A stretch of DNA of 64,000 bases, taken from the NCBI RefSeq assembly GCF_900107035.1, contig NZ_FNOJ01000008.1, positions 1 to 64,000 on the forward strand, written 5' to 3'. Below are positions 19,362 to 29,023 of this stretch, in pieces (position 1 is the stretch's first letter; the number at the start of each line of letters is the position of its first letter). The notes beneath the pieces were generated by a model. The model did not search any database. It worked only from the letters and a program-made list of their open reading frames with translations, and was not told where the DNA came from. The stretch is from Alicyclobacillus hesperidum. GTDB taxonomy: Bacteria; Bacillota; Bacilli; Alicyclobacillales; Alicyclobacillaceae. The translations under genes were made by a program, and so were the position numbers.

Positions 19362-20332
19362 CGGGTACCATCGAGGCGCGGCACAGGCACCTCAGATATC
19401 ACTTGTTCCATCACATCCGCTACTTGTACGCCACCAAACCGCGCTTCAGGTGTAAGCCGCAAACGATGCCCAAAAACGTGCGGTGCAATCCATTGCACAT
19501 CGTCAGGTACGACATACGTGCGCCCACAGAGATGGGCATTCGCTTTAGCGGCCCGCAACAAGGCCAGACTCGCGCGTGGACTGGCCCCCAGGTTGAGGTC
19601 GGGATGGCGGCGGGTAGCTGCCGAAAGCTCTGCGATGTAGTGAAGAACAGCGGGATCGACATGCACGTGTGCCGCCATGTGTTGCCACGCATGGATCCGC
19701 TCCGGGCTCGCCGATGCGGTGAGTTGCGAGAGCGGGTCTGCCCCGCCGTGGCTCGCCAGCATCAAAACCTCGTCGTCGACACTGGGATACCCTAAAGTGA
19801 GTCGAAAGAGGAAGCGGTCGAGCTGCGCCTCCGGCAGCGGAAACGTCCCTTCAAATTCAACTGGATTCTCCGTCGCCAGCACCATAAATGGTGAAGGTAG
19901 TTGGTATGTCTGGCCGTCAACGGTCACCACCCGTTCCTCCATGGCTTGCAACAGTGCGGATTGCGTACGGGGGGACGTCCGATTGATCTCGTCGGCAAGA
20001 ATCATCTGGCCAAACACAGGGCCGCGGCGAAATTCGAAGTGACCCTTATGCTTGTCATAGACGGAAAAGCCGATAACGTCGGATGGCAGCATATCGGGCG
20101 TAAACTGTATGCGCTGCAACTGACAGCCAAGTACCATAGACAAGGCGCGCACGAGCGTCGTCTTACCGACCCCTGGCACATCTTCAATCAGGCAATGGCC
20201 ACCGGCGATCACGGCAACCAGCAGCAAGCGCACGACGGATCTCGGCCCAAAAACCACCGTTCCGATTTGTTCGCGGATATTTTCAAACTCTGTCTGCCAT
20301 TGATTTGCCATCCATTCCCCGTCAAATTCCAC
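19358..20332 (-). CDS. MoxR-family AAA+ ATPase
   Basis: 324 residues, chaperone-like ATPase. Walker A is GVGKTTLVRAL preceded by IEDVP. Walker B is ILADEINRTSPRTQSALLQAMEE, followed by ATENPVEFEGTFPLPEAQLDRF (sensor 1 and Arg finger region). GTG 20332 is chosen because AGGAG lies 8 nt upstream; an internal ATG (20311) also has GGGGAA nearby. First gene of the moxR-DUF58-tgpA run. Confidence 0.93.
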   Translation of the reverse strand: MEFDGEWMANQWQTEFENIREQIGTVVFGPRSVVRLLLVAVIAGGHCLIEDVPGVGKTTLVRALSMVLGCQLQRIQFTPDMLPSDVIGFSVYDKHKGHFEFRRGPVFGQMILADEINRTSPRTQSALLQAMEERVVTVDGQTYQLPSPFMVLATENPVEFEGTFPLPEAQLDRFLFRLTLGYPSVDDEVLMLASHGGADPLSQLTASASPERIHAWQHMAAHVHVDPAVLHYIAELSAATRRHPDLNLGASPRASLALLRAAKANAHLCGRTYVVPDDVQWIAPHVFGHRLRLTPEARFGGVQVADVMEQVISEVPVPRLDGTR

Positions 20333-20825
20333 AGGTCTATCTCCTGTCTCCCGAAAATCTCTGTTCCCATACTAGCAAAACTCATTCTGTAAGGCCATGG
20401 AAAATACATAAGGTGCGGATCTGACGATCTTAAACAGCCATCTCTGGTCACCGTGTCGAATCGAATCATAGGCAGGCGAACAAGGGCCATATACTTTGAT
20501 GAACGCGCTTTCTGGCGGACCTTCACCCCGTCAGTCCATGGCAGGCTGGTTCGCGAAAACGGCAAGGACGGAAGGAGTAATCTGGTTGAACCTCTTCCTT
20601 GGCAACATGGCAGCGTCCCGCTGGTCACTTGCGAACATTGGACCGTTTTACAGGATCATACTTCGCAAATCGGTTGTGAGTTTGTTACGATCAGAGTGGT
20701 ACCTGCGGCGTCTGTTCAAATCGCCCAATGCCATGCCATTTCGATGCCAGCATGCATTTGTTGCGTTGTTACAACGACCACCGGATGCGATTGGTTCGTA
20801 ATCCACCGACGGAGGTTTGCAAACT
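20333..20825. other. intergenic or weakly coding stretch
   Basis: Between divergent moxR and the zinc-ribbon gene. Two plus-strand frames stay open for about 100-137 codons, but their compositions look unlike the neighbouring proteins. The only supported start is the small ORF listed separately at 20586-20801. I found no clear promoter or terminator. Confidence 0.4.
20586..20801 (+). CDS. possible small basic protein, unknown
   Basis: TTG at 20586 has AAGGAG 8 nt upstream (20572-20577). The 71-residue product is Arg-rich and contains a hydrophobic patch (IGPFYRIILRKSVVSLL). It matches no family that I know and has no conserved motif. It ends 24 nt before the next gene. Real coding is uncertain. 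Confidence 0.3.
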   Translation: MNLFLGNMAASRWSLANIGPFYRIILRKSVVSLLRSEWYLRRLFKSPNAMPFRCQHAFVALLQRPPDAIGS

Positions 20826-21263
20826 ATGAGCTGGGAAGCGGAATGGAAGCAGTTCTATGCTTCTGATTCGGGACCTACTCCTCGCTACGGCAAAAATCCG
20901 TTTCCGAAGAGTGCAAAGCGCTGTAAACGCTGCAAAATGCCGTCTGAATTGCAGTTTTGCATCGTATGCCAAACTGAATTTGTCACGCAGGCCAGACTCT
21001 GTTTCACAACCGTCATGGATGCGATTGCGATTCAGGAGGAACCCAATCGCGCATATGAAGAGAAGCGTGCAGCGTATAAAGCGGCCAAACGTCGCTTCAA
21101 AGGCCTTTTAGAGCTGAAGTCATACGGTGTCACCTTCGAGCAGACGCCATACTTTCGAAAAGAGTTGCGCCGTTTGCGCGAGCGGTTGAAAGAGGAAAAG
21201 GCGATTGCCGCATCAGTGGCTGCTGACACGGCTGAACAAAAAACGGCTGCCCATCGTCAGTGA
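20826..21263 (+). CDS. uncharacterised zinc-ribbon protein
   Basis: 145 residues from ATG 20826, which has GGAGGT about 9 nt upstream; an earlier ATG at 20817 has none. The N-terminal third has C-x2-C-x8-C-x2-C (Cys 33, 36, 45, 48; CKRCKMPSELQFCIVC), a probable zinc ribbon. The C-terminal half is strongly charged and helical (Lys/Arg/Glu rich, coiled-coil-like) and ends Ala/Lys/Gln rich. A ribbon plus helical region suggests nucleic-acid or protein binding, but no family is recognised. It stands alone and ends in a strong terminator. Confidence 0.7.
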   Translation: MSWEAEWKQFYASDSGPTPRYGKNPFPKSAKRCKRCKMPSELQFCIVCQTEFVTQARLCFTTVMDAIAIQEEPNRAYEEKRAAYKAAKRRFKGLLELKSYGVTFEQTPYFRKELRRLRERLKEEKAIAASVAADTAEQKTAAHRQ

Positions 21264-21290
21264 CGTGACGATTGGGCAGCCGTCTTTATT
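21241..21290. terminator. bidirectional terminator between zinc-ribbon gene and MFS gene
   Basis: ACGGCTGCCC (21243-21252) pairs with GGGCAGCCGT (21274-21283), with further inner pairing (TCGTCA/TGACGA). There are A residues before it and T-rich bases after it, so it can serve both converging genes. Its left arm lies within the end of the zinc-ribbon gene. Confidence 0.85.
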
Positions 21291-21332
21291 TGCGCCTTGC
21301 TGCGACGGCAGCGCGAGCGCGATCGAAAACGC

Positions 21333-22868
21333 TCAATCTTTTCCAACCACCAATTCGGATTCTTGCAAAGCGTCGACGGGGTGGCGATTTGCCCGCTCCT
21401 GCCGTTCTTCCAGAAAATCTGGTTGTGGCGACGTCCTACGCACAAAGAAGGCCATGATGAATGCTGCCACGGACGCTGCAACTGCCACCATGAACGCATC
21501 GTTGATCCCCATCACGGTTCCCTGCGCCAGCGCGTGCGCCTCTGCCAGTTTATCGGTCGGCGCGATGTGTTGAGCAAGCATGATGCTTTGCACGTGCACC
21601 TTGGCGCGATCGGTCATCACCGTCACCAACAGCGCCGTACCAACCGCGCCTGCCACCATGCGCAGCGTGTTGAGCATGGCCGTGCCAAACGGATTCAGGC
21701 GCAAAGGCAGCTCGTTTAACCCTGCAGTCATAAGTGGCATCATCAAAATCGACATACCGAACATGCGCAAGGTGTACACCACGGTGCAGTAGAGGAACGT
21801 CGTGTCTGTCCCCAAGCGCGTTAAGCAATACGTGGTTGCGGCCGTAATCGCCAGACCGATGACGGCGAGCCAACGCGCGCCCATAAGATCAAATAGTTTG
21901 CCGGTGATGGGAGACATAATGCCCATCAAGATGCCCCCTGGCAAAAGCATGAGTCCCGACAAGAGCGGCGAAAAGCCACGGACGTTCTGCATGTACATCG
22001 GCATCAGAATGACACCCGCAAAGAGCGCAACGGAGACGATCACGTTGATGATGGTCGTCAAGGTATACATGGGATAGCGGAATATCCGAAACTCGAGAAT
22101 CGGCTCGCGAGTGGACAATTGCCAGAAGACCAGAGCCACAAGACTCGCGGCGCCTACCGCCAGGCTGACGATGACGTCAAGGCCACCCCAGCCGACCGAA
22201 CCGGCCTCACTGAAGCCGTATAACAGACCACCAAAGCCAATCGTCGATAAAGCTGCGCCTAGGCCGTCAAACTTAGGCCGACTCGTCGTCGTGACATTGC
22301 GCATGAGAAAGATGGCCAGGATCAAATCGACAAACGCGATCGGCATGATAATGTAAAACAACGTACGCCAAGACCCGTTTTGCACAATCCAGCCAGATAG
22401 CGTAGGTCCAATGGCAGGTGCAAAGTTGAGCGCGATACCGAAGATGCCCATCGCCATTCCCCGCCGTTCGGGAGGGAACAGCCGGAAGACTGCGTTCATC
22501 ATGACGGGCATGAGTACCCCCGCCCCTGCGGCCTGCACGACGCGGCCAACGAGCATGATGCCAAAGCTGGGGCTAAGCCCGCAGATAACGGTTCCGATAA
22601 AAAACAGGGACATCGCTGTAATGTACAACTGTCTCGTGGTGAAGCGGGCAATGAGATAAGCCGTAATCGGAATGACAATGCCGTTGACAAGCAAGTAAAT
22701 CGTTGTCAACCAGTCACCGGTCGTCGCCGAAATATGCATGCGATCCATGATTTGTGGCAGAGCGACGTTAATCAACGTCTGGTTGAGGAACGCGACGAAC
22801 GCGCCAGCGAGCATGACGCCAAACACAGGCACGACGCGCACGCCAGTCTGTTCTGATGCAGAACGCAT
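21333..22868 (-). CDS. MFS multidrug exporter, DHA2 (EmrB/QacA, 14-TM) family
   Basis: 511 residues with about 14 transmembrane segments. VAFLNQTLINVALPQIM (motif D region), DWLTTIYLLVNGIVIPITAYL, the motif A-like YLIARFTTRQLY and motif C-like GIALNFAPAIGPTLSGWIV fit proton-driven drug exporters. The ATG has AAAGGGGGAA about 10 nt upstream. A perfect palindrome lies just before the ribosome site (22891-22905) and may bind a repressor, but no regulator gene is next to it. Confidence 0.9.
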   Translation of the reverse strand: MRSASEQTGVRVVPVFGVMLAGAFVAFLNQTLINVALPQIMDRMHISATTGDWLTTIYLLVNGIVIPITAYLIARFTTRQLYITAMSLFFIGTVICGLSPSFGIMLVGRVVQAAGAGVLMPVMMNAVFRLFPPERRGMAMGIFGIALNFAPAIGPTLSGWIVQNGSWRTLFYIIMPIAFVDLILAIFLMRNVTTTSRPKFDGLGAALSTIGFGGLLYGFSEAGSVGWGGLDVIVSLAVGAASLVALVFWQLSTREPILEFRIFRYPMYTLTTIINVIVSVALFAGVILMPMYMQNVRGFSPLLSGLMLLPGGILMGIMSPITGKLFDLMGARWLAVIGLAITAATTYCLTRLGTDTTFLYCTVVYTLRMFGMSILMMPLMTAGLNELPLRLNPFGTAMLNTLRMVAGAVGTALLVTVMTDRAKVHVQSIMLAQHIAPTDKLAEAHALAQGTVMGINDAFMVAVAASVAAFIMAFFVRRTSPQPDFLEERQERANRHPVDALQESELVVGKD

Positions 22869-22890
22869 ATGTAGTTGTTTCCCCCTTTAA

Positions 22891-22905
22891 AATGGACGCT
22901 CCATT
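22891..22905. promoter_or_regulatory. palindrome before the MFS gene, candidate operator
   Basis: AATGGA cgc TCCATT is a perfect 6-bp inverted repeat with a 3-nt centre, immediately upstream of the MFS ribosome site. Dyads like this are typical of TetR-type operators. No binding data can be read from sequence. Confidence 0.35.
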
Positions 22906-23165
22906 GCAATCGCAGCTTTGGAACTATACGTCGCCAGTTGGAGCTTACGTTGTGATCAAAAGACGAAAAGCAACTTAGGCAGTGATATAGAGGAGATTCG
23001 TACCTTCTGCGAACGCGGGGATATGCATTCTTCCAGGCACGAAATGATTACTTATAGGCTATCATTTGCGTATCGATCGCGCAAGCATATTTCGTGAACA
23101 ATTTGTTGCAACTTACAAAAGTGAAGTTAGGACTGAAAAGGGGAAAGGGCAAGAGTGTTACGAAC
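22906..23165. other. intergenic region upstream of the MFS gene
   Basis: No gene is supported. It must hold the MFS promoter. A TATAGT on the minus strand near 22925 is a possible -10, but no good -35 fits. A 7-bp inverted repeat (AAATGAT 23042-23048 / ATCATTT 23061-23067) is also present. Confidence 0.4.
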
Positions 23166-23213
23166 CTGACAAACAAGGCTGCTGGTTGCCCACAGGGTGC
23201 AACCAGCAGCCTT
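23166..23213 (-). terminator. terminator of groESL
   Basis: A 15-bp perfect stem (23175-23189 with 23199-23213, 9-nt loop) follows the groEL stop on the minus strand, with a T-rich tail (TTGTTTG). Confidence 0.8.
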
Positions 23214-23244
23214 ATCGTTCCGAACGAATCGTTTCGTCCGGAGA

Positions 23245-24885
<1,641 letters not shown>

Positions 24886-24898
24886 TTATGTAGTCGAC

Positions 24899-25183
24899 TT
24901 ACTTCTCGACGATCGCCAAGATGTCGCTTTCGCGCAGAATCAACACTTCTTCGTTGTTCACTTTGATTTCCGTGCCAGCATACTTCGAGAAAATCACGCG
25001 ATCTCCGACTTTGACCTCGAGCTCCTGACGCTTCCCATCTTCGAACTTGCCCGGGCCGACAGCGATAACCTCGCCCTCTTGCGGTTTTTCCTTCGCATTG
25101 TCTGGAAGGAAAATGCCACTTGCGGTTTTCTCTTCACGTTCAACTGGACGCACCACAACGCGATCAGCGAGCGGCTTCAGCAT
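24899..25183 (-). CDS. groES: co-chaperonin GroES (HSP10)
   Basis: 94-residue lid of Gro[22 protein letters not shown] is the conserved start, followed by the mobile-loop segment [14 protein letters not shown] and [21 protein letters not shown] lies upstream of the ATG. It is the first gene of the heat-shock operon. Confidence 0.97.
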   Translation of the reverse strand: MLKPLADRVVVRPVEREEKTASGIFLPDNAKEKPQEGEVIAVGPGKFEDGKRQELEVKVGDRVIFSKYAGTEIKVNNEEVLILRESDILAIVEK

Positions 25184-25222
25184 GTGAACAACCTCCCTGT
25201 TGGATTTGAGTGTCTTCTTTTG

Positions 25223-25249
25223 TTAGCACTCTCGTTCAGTGAGTGCTAA
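25223..25249. promoter_or_regulatory. CIRCE element (HrcA operator)
   Basis: TTAGCACTC, nine bases, GAGTGCTAA: an exact match to the CIRCE consensus. It sits between the groES promoter and its ribosome site, so HrcA should repress groESL outside heat stress. Confidence 0.97.
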
Positions 25250-25260
25250 CACCAAGGACT

Positions 25261-25289
25261 ATAATAATCTCTCGCTTCAAAGAGTGCAA
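25261..25289 (-). promoter_or_regulatory. sigma-A promoter of groESL
   Basis: On the minus strand TTGCAC (25284-25289) and TATTAT (25261-25266) with a 17-bp spacer, immediately upstream of CIRCE. Confidence 0.8.
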
Positions 25290-25319
25290 CCGTCTCCATA
25301 AAGATTTTCGAGATCCTTG

Positions 25320-25883
25320 TTAGAGGCCGTCAGCCAACAGAAAAGCTAGCAAACGTGCTGCATCCTCCGCCGCAAACACAGGCACCGGCAACCGACACCC
25401 CTTAGGCGCAATGGCAGCAACCAGGTTTGCCGCACCTGCCGCCATGAGCTTGTCCCATTCCGCTTCGGAAGCAACGACAGCCACCTTCGGCAACCAACTG
25501 CCCTTGACCCCTTCGACGATCGCGATGTCAGGCGCCTGCTCGCCTGCAACGGCATGCAACCGTGCAAACCACAATTCGAGGCTCGAGCACTGCGCCTGCC
25601 AGTCGTGCAAGAGCCATCCACGTGCACTGGCTACAAGTGTCCAACGCGCCCCTGCATGGGCTGCACGCACCGTATCGGCATCTGTCTTCTCCCAGTCTGG
25701 CCAATCCAGTTGATCCGCATGCCCATCGTGCTTGATATAGGCAACCTCGAGTCCACGCCGCTTCGCCTCGCGAATCAAGTTCTCGGCAGCCACCGTTTTC
25801 CCTGCGTCCTGAAAGCCGACGATGCCAATCATCTTCGGGCGCTTTTCGCGACTAAAGGCGGCGGATGGCGGCGATTTAGGCAT
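25320..25883 (-). CDS. mobB: molybdopterin-guanine dinucleotide biosynthesis protein MobB
   Basis: About 187-residue P-loop GTPase that assists MobA in making Mo-bis-MGD. The P-loop is GFQDAGKTVAAENLI, followed by YIKHDGHADQLDWPDWEKTD (the conserved H-D and DT region) and VEGVKG (Walker B-like). The start is uncertain. ATG 25883 overlaps the stop of the preceding gene by 8 nt, suggesting coupling. ATG 25832 (MIGIVGF) would give the shortest standard domain. Confidence 0.85.
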   Translation of the reverse strand: MPKSPPSAAFSREKRPKMIGIVGFQDAGKTVAAENLIREAKRRGLEVAYIKHDGHADQLDWPDWEKTDADTVRAAHAGARWTLVASARGWLLHDWQAQCSSLELWFARLHAVAGEQAPDIAIVEGVKGSWLPKVAVVASEAEWDKLMAAGAANLVAAIAPKGCRLPVPVFAAEDAARLLAFLLADGL

Positions 25884-26868
25884 TGAGCCACCCGCCGATC
25901 CCGAGTACGGCAATATCGCGTCGACGCACCCGCAAACCGGCCAAAACGCGAGGAAGCAACTTATCGAATGCGGTTATCGGATCGTGAATGACGGCGCCAG
26001 GGAGCCCAAAGATGGCCGCGTGTCCGCGGTATGCTAGCATCATCATGGAGCCCGGAATCATCGGTATACCGTGCGTCACCACCTCCGTGGCAGCACGGCG
26101 AATGGCTGCCGGCGAACGGTCATCTGGGTCGACCGACATGCCCCCCGTGACGAGCACGAGCGTGGCTCCATCTGCGACCACACGCGCAATCTCACCGGCA
26201 ATGGCGTCCGGATCGTCCCCGACCAGCGTCTGCTCGACGTCGCGAATGCCATATGCGGCCAATTTTTCGCGCAGGACCGGGCCAAATCGGTCTTCGATTC
26301 GGCCGCTTAAAATCTCGCTCCCGGTGGTGACCAGATGCACCTTCTGCGGGCGATACGGCAACACATCGACGATGCTGCGCCGGTGTGCCCCACGCGCGAT
26401 CACTTCGATTGCGCGCACCTTCTCCTCCGCGATGACGAGCGGGATGGGCCGCACACTGGCCAGGCTTGTCCCTACTGTGACGTGTTGAAAGGGCAAGCGT
26501 GTTGCGATGGCAATTTCGTCAATGCTGTTCATCGCCGTTACTCGCCTGGCATCGACCCACAACATCCCCTCCCGGTCTGCCTTGAGTACGACCTTGCCTT
26601 CTTCGACGTCGGAAAGGCGCACGCCCCTTCCTGCGATCGCCCTAGCCATGCGGATAGCTGCGTCGTCCTCGTGCAACTCCCCATCATCTAGTTCCAGAAT
26701 GTAAATGTGTCGCTTCCCCATGTCGAGCAAGACCGGGATGTCCTCTTCCCGAATGATATGCCCACGCCGAAATTGACGTCCTTTAAACTCCCCCGGGACG
26801 ATTCTCGTCATGTCGTGCGCCAATTGCATGCCAACTGCATTCTCCACAGGCACCTCGCGCCGTTTCAT
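25876..26868 (-). CDS. molybdopterin-binding protein (MoeA/MoaB-like)
   Basis: About 330 residues. An N-terminal region (KRREVPVENAVGMQLAHDMTRI; GRQFRRGHIIREEDIPVLL) is followed by a MoCF_biosynth domain with VTTGSEILSGRIEDRFGP and LVTGGMSVDPDDRSPAAIR. This is a short MoeA-like or MoaB-like architecture, probably acting in molybdenum insertion or MPT adenylylation; the exact step is not certain. AAGGGGG abuts an ATG at 26874, but ATG 26868 is 6 nt further and overlaps the mobA stop as ATGA, so it is taken as start. Codons further upstream are a mobA shadow. Confidence 0.85.
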   Translation of the reverse strand: MKRREVPVENAVGMQLAHDMTRIVPGEFKGRQFRRGHIIREEDIPVLLDMGKRHIYILELDDGELHEDDAAIRMARAIAGRGVRLSDVEEGKVVLKADREGMLWVDARRVTAMNSIDEIAIATRLPFQHVTVGTSLASVRPIPLVIAEEKVRAIEVIARGAHRRSIVDVLPYRPQKVHLVTTGSEILSGRIEDRFGPVLREKLAAYGIRDVEQTLVGDDPDAIAGEIARVVADGATLVLVTGGMSVDPDDRSPAAIRRAATEVVTHGIPMIPGSMMMLAYRGHAAIFGLPGAVIHDPITAFDKLLPRVLAGLRVRRRDIAVLGIGGWLNA

Positions 26869-27485
26869 GTGCATCCCCCTTCCGCCAACCAGGCTTTGTA
26901 ATCGTCCGGCGTGTGAACCGGACGTACGGCCCAGGGTTGATGAGAAAATTCGAGTCCCGCGATCGATAGTCCAACAAGCCCTGGCAGCAGCCGGCGCTCG
27001 CCGCGCCGCGCCGCCTCTATGAACGCGGTCGCAACATGTTGCTGATAAGCTGCACACAGTGGCTGCAGCCGCCCCTCGCGCATCGCCGCCACGCCGTCGG
27101 CATCCGAATGCCGCAAGCGCTCGAGCAGCGTTGCCAGGACCTGCGGGGTGATGCCCGGCAAATCGCCCGCGATCAAATGAAACGTAGCCGTCGGATGGGG
27201 CCACGTGGAAAAAATCGCTCCCAATGCCTGCAGCGGTCCCTGCCAAGGTACCGGATCAAGCCGCCACTCCACCCTTCTCGGCAACCACGGCTCGATGCTT
27301 GCGCACAAGTCAGTCTCGTTATGGCTGACGATCACGGTGTCCGACACGGCCAGCGCAGAGCGAATTACGTGTGCCAAGACTGGCAATCCGGAGCTGTCAC
27401 GGGCGAGCAGCAACTTGTTCCCGTATTCAGCCATGCGCCTACTCTGCCCACCGGCCAAGACGATTACAGCGTGCTCCTCCCGCAG
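26865..27485 (-). CDS. mobA: molybdenum cofactor guanylyltransferase MobA
   Basis: Nucleotidyltransferase that attaches GMP to molybdopterin. LAGGQSRRM and the Lys of GNKLL form the GTP/Mg loop. LIAGDLPGITPQVLATLL carries the metal-binding Asp, and AMREGRLQPLCAAY is conserved. The first ATG would cut off the beta strand before LAGGQSRR. The frame is open back to a CTG at 27485 with a perfect GGAGGT 8 nt upstream, giving an N-terminus (REEHAVIVLAGG) of normal length. I therefore favour a CTG start. It overlaps the preceding fthC end by 22 nt. Confidence 0.85.
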   Translation of the reverse strand: MREEHAVIVLAGGQSRRMAEYGNKLLLARDSSGLPVLAHVIRSALAVSDTVIVSHNETDLCASIEPWLPRRVEWRLDPVPWQGPLQALGAIFSTWPHPTATFHLIAGDLPGITPQVLATLLERLRHSDADGVAAMREGRLQPLCAAYQQHVATAFIEAARRGERRLLPGLVGLSIAGLEFSHQPWAVRPVHTPDDYKAWLAEGGCT

Positions 27486-28057
27486 TCGAACACACCTCCG
27501 TCCGTCAGGACTGCGTGCATGCGGACATCGTGCGGATCAAAAGGCAAACAATCGACGAATTGTTCGGAAAAACAAACGCCGACGCGCACAGGAAACTGCT
27601 GTTCCGCGTCCGCGAAATACCGATCATAATAGCCACCGCCGTAGCCGAGACGAACGCCGTCTTTGGCAAACGCGAGACCCGGCACAAAGGCTAGGGTAAT
27701 CTCCTCGCGCGGCACCGTCGGCGCGTCGTCCCGCGGAGCGAGGATGCCATAGCGGCCAGGCACGAGATCGTCCATCGTACGTACAACAGAAAATGCCATG
27801 TCACCATCATCGCGGACGCGCGGATAGGCCAAGCAGTAGCCTTTCGCCGAGAGCCATGTATGTGCATCCGCCAGATTAAGCTCACCGGATGTCGCTGCAT
27901 ACATGGCAACCACGCATCCCCGTCCCTTTGCTTCGCGCTCGGCCAAGGCCACGGCGAGCAACGCTGCCTCGCGCTCTTTGCGCGTCCGTTCCTCCCCGGC
28001 AATGGCGAGGCGCACACGGCGAAATGATTTTCGTAAGGCTGTCTTATCACCTGACAA
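27464..28057 (-). CDS. 5-formyltetrahydrofolate cyclo-ligase
   Basis: About 197 residues converting 5-formyl-THF to 5,10-methenyl-THF. LSGDKTALRKSFRR opens with the ATP-binding basic helix. RYGILAPRDDAP and LAFVPGLAFAKDGVRLGYGGGYYDRYF form the conserved C-terminal nucleotide/folate motif. The best start is TTG 28057 inside the end of the PAP2 gene, with AGGAGG about 12 nt upstream; upstream codons are a PAP2 shadow. Confidence 0.9.
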   Translation of the reverse strand: MSGDKTALRKSFRRVRLAIAGEERTRKEREAALLAVALAEREAKGRGCVVAMYAATSGELNLADAHTWLSAKGYCLAYPRVRDDGDMAFSVVRTMDDLVPGRYGILAPRDDAPTVPREEITLAFVPGLAFAKDGVRLGYGGGYYDRYFADAEQQFPVRVGVCFSEQFVDCLPFDPHDVRMHAVLTDGGVFDCGRSTL

Positions 28058-28958
28058 TGTCGCGAGCGTCCTCCTGCCGATACAAGTCGAGCTTCCAAAA
28101 TAACCACGGCGCACCAAGCGTTGTCCAGGCGGCGACCAGCACGACGCGCACGTACTGCCAAAGCGGTTGCTCCAAACGCGCTTGTACTGCCCATTGTATC
28201 GCAACAATACCTGCCAACGCGATGATTGCAACACAAATTCGCTTCCACAACGCAGGTTGTATATCGGTGTGTAAAAACTGGCGTTCAATGGCAGCCCCAG
28301 CACCGATAGCCATTAGAAATGCCGCATAGACACCCGCCGCGCCATGGTGATCGACAGCCAACAGCAACGCAGGAAATACGACGGAAAAAGCTAGTGCGAT
28401 GGGAAACGGAACCTGCCGATACGTCCACCAGCGCCCAAGTTGCCAACCACAAATCCCGATAAGAAGTCCAATACCCCAACCGACGACGACGTCAAGTGGC
28501 CAATGAAGTCCTAAGTAGATGCGTGAGATGCCGATGGCCGCAACCAAAATGATGCCGATCCACATGATGTACCGACGGCGAAACCACTTGGCGATCCCAG
28601 CAAAAAACGTCATCGTGCCTTGCGCGTGTCCGCTCGGCATCGACAAACCAGTGGCCGAACTGATATAACCGGAACGAATACCTGGTACACCGAGCGGCCG
28701 AGCAACGTGGAACACCGACTTAAGCCAAGCGTTGGTATACATACTGGTAAGAAACACATAGGCCAAGCGCATGCCCAATGTGCGATTGACGGCTAGAAAT
28801 AAGATTGGAAGTATGAGTAGATATACCGATTCGGTGCCGAGGAACGACAGCCCAACAGCCAGTTTGTCCAGCCACGGCGTATGAAAGGATTGAATCCACC
28901 GGATCAGGTGGTACTGCCACCCGAATCCCTCTGGTAGCGGAAACGTCGGAGTAGGCAT
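28047..28958 (-). CDS. PAP2-family membrane phosphatase
   Basis: 303 residues with about seven membrane helices. The three phosphatase motifs are present: KSVFHVARP, MPSGHAQG and SRIYLGLHWPLDV, so it is likely active. Probable substrates are phosphatidic acid, undecaprenyl pyrophosphate or other lipid phosphates. The ATG has GGAGGA about 7 nt upstream. Head of the minus-strand run with the folate and Moco genes; divergent from the ABC-F gene. Confidence 0.9.
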   Translation of the reverse strand: MPTPTFPLPEGFGWQYHLIRWIQSFHTPWLDKLAVGLSFLGTESVYLLILPILFLAVNRTLGMRLAYVFLTSMYTNAWLKSVFHVARPLGVPGIRSGYISSATGLSMPSGHAQGTMTFFAGIAKWFRRRYIMWIGIILVAAIGISRIYLGLHWPLDVVVGWGIGLLIGICGWQLGRWWTYRQVPFPIALAFSVVFPALLLAVDHHGAAGVYAAFLMAIGAGAAIERQFLHTDIQPALWKRICVAIIALAGIVAIQWAVQARLEQPLWQYVRVVLVAAWTTLGAPWLFWKLDLYRQEDARDIVR

Positions 28959-29023
28959 GAAGAGTCCTCCTTGCGCAATATGTCAGGGACGTTGCTAGAG
29001 TGTATGGACAAAGGAGAACACAT

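Noticed and set aside
20453-20866. 137-codon ORF considered as a competence-type (ComK) regulator
   Set aside because: No ComK motif such as the conserved Gly-Ser or Pro-Gln-Cys segments was found, and the composition looks random.
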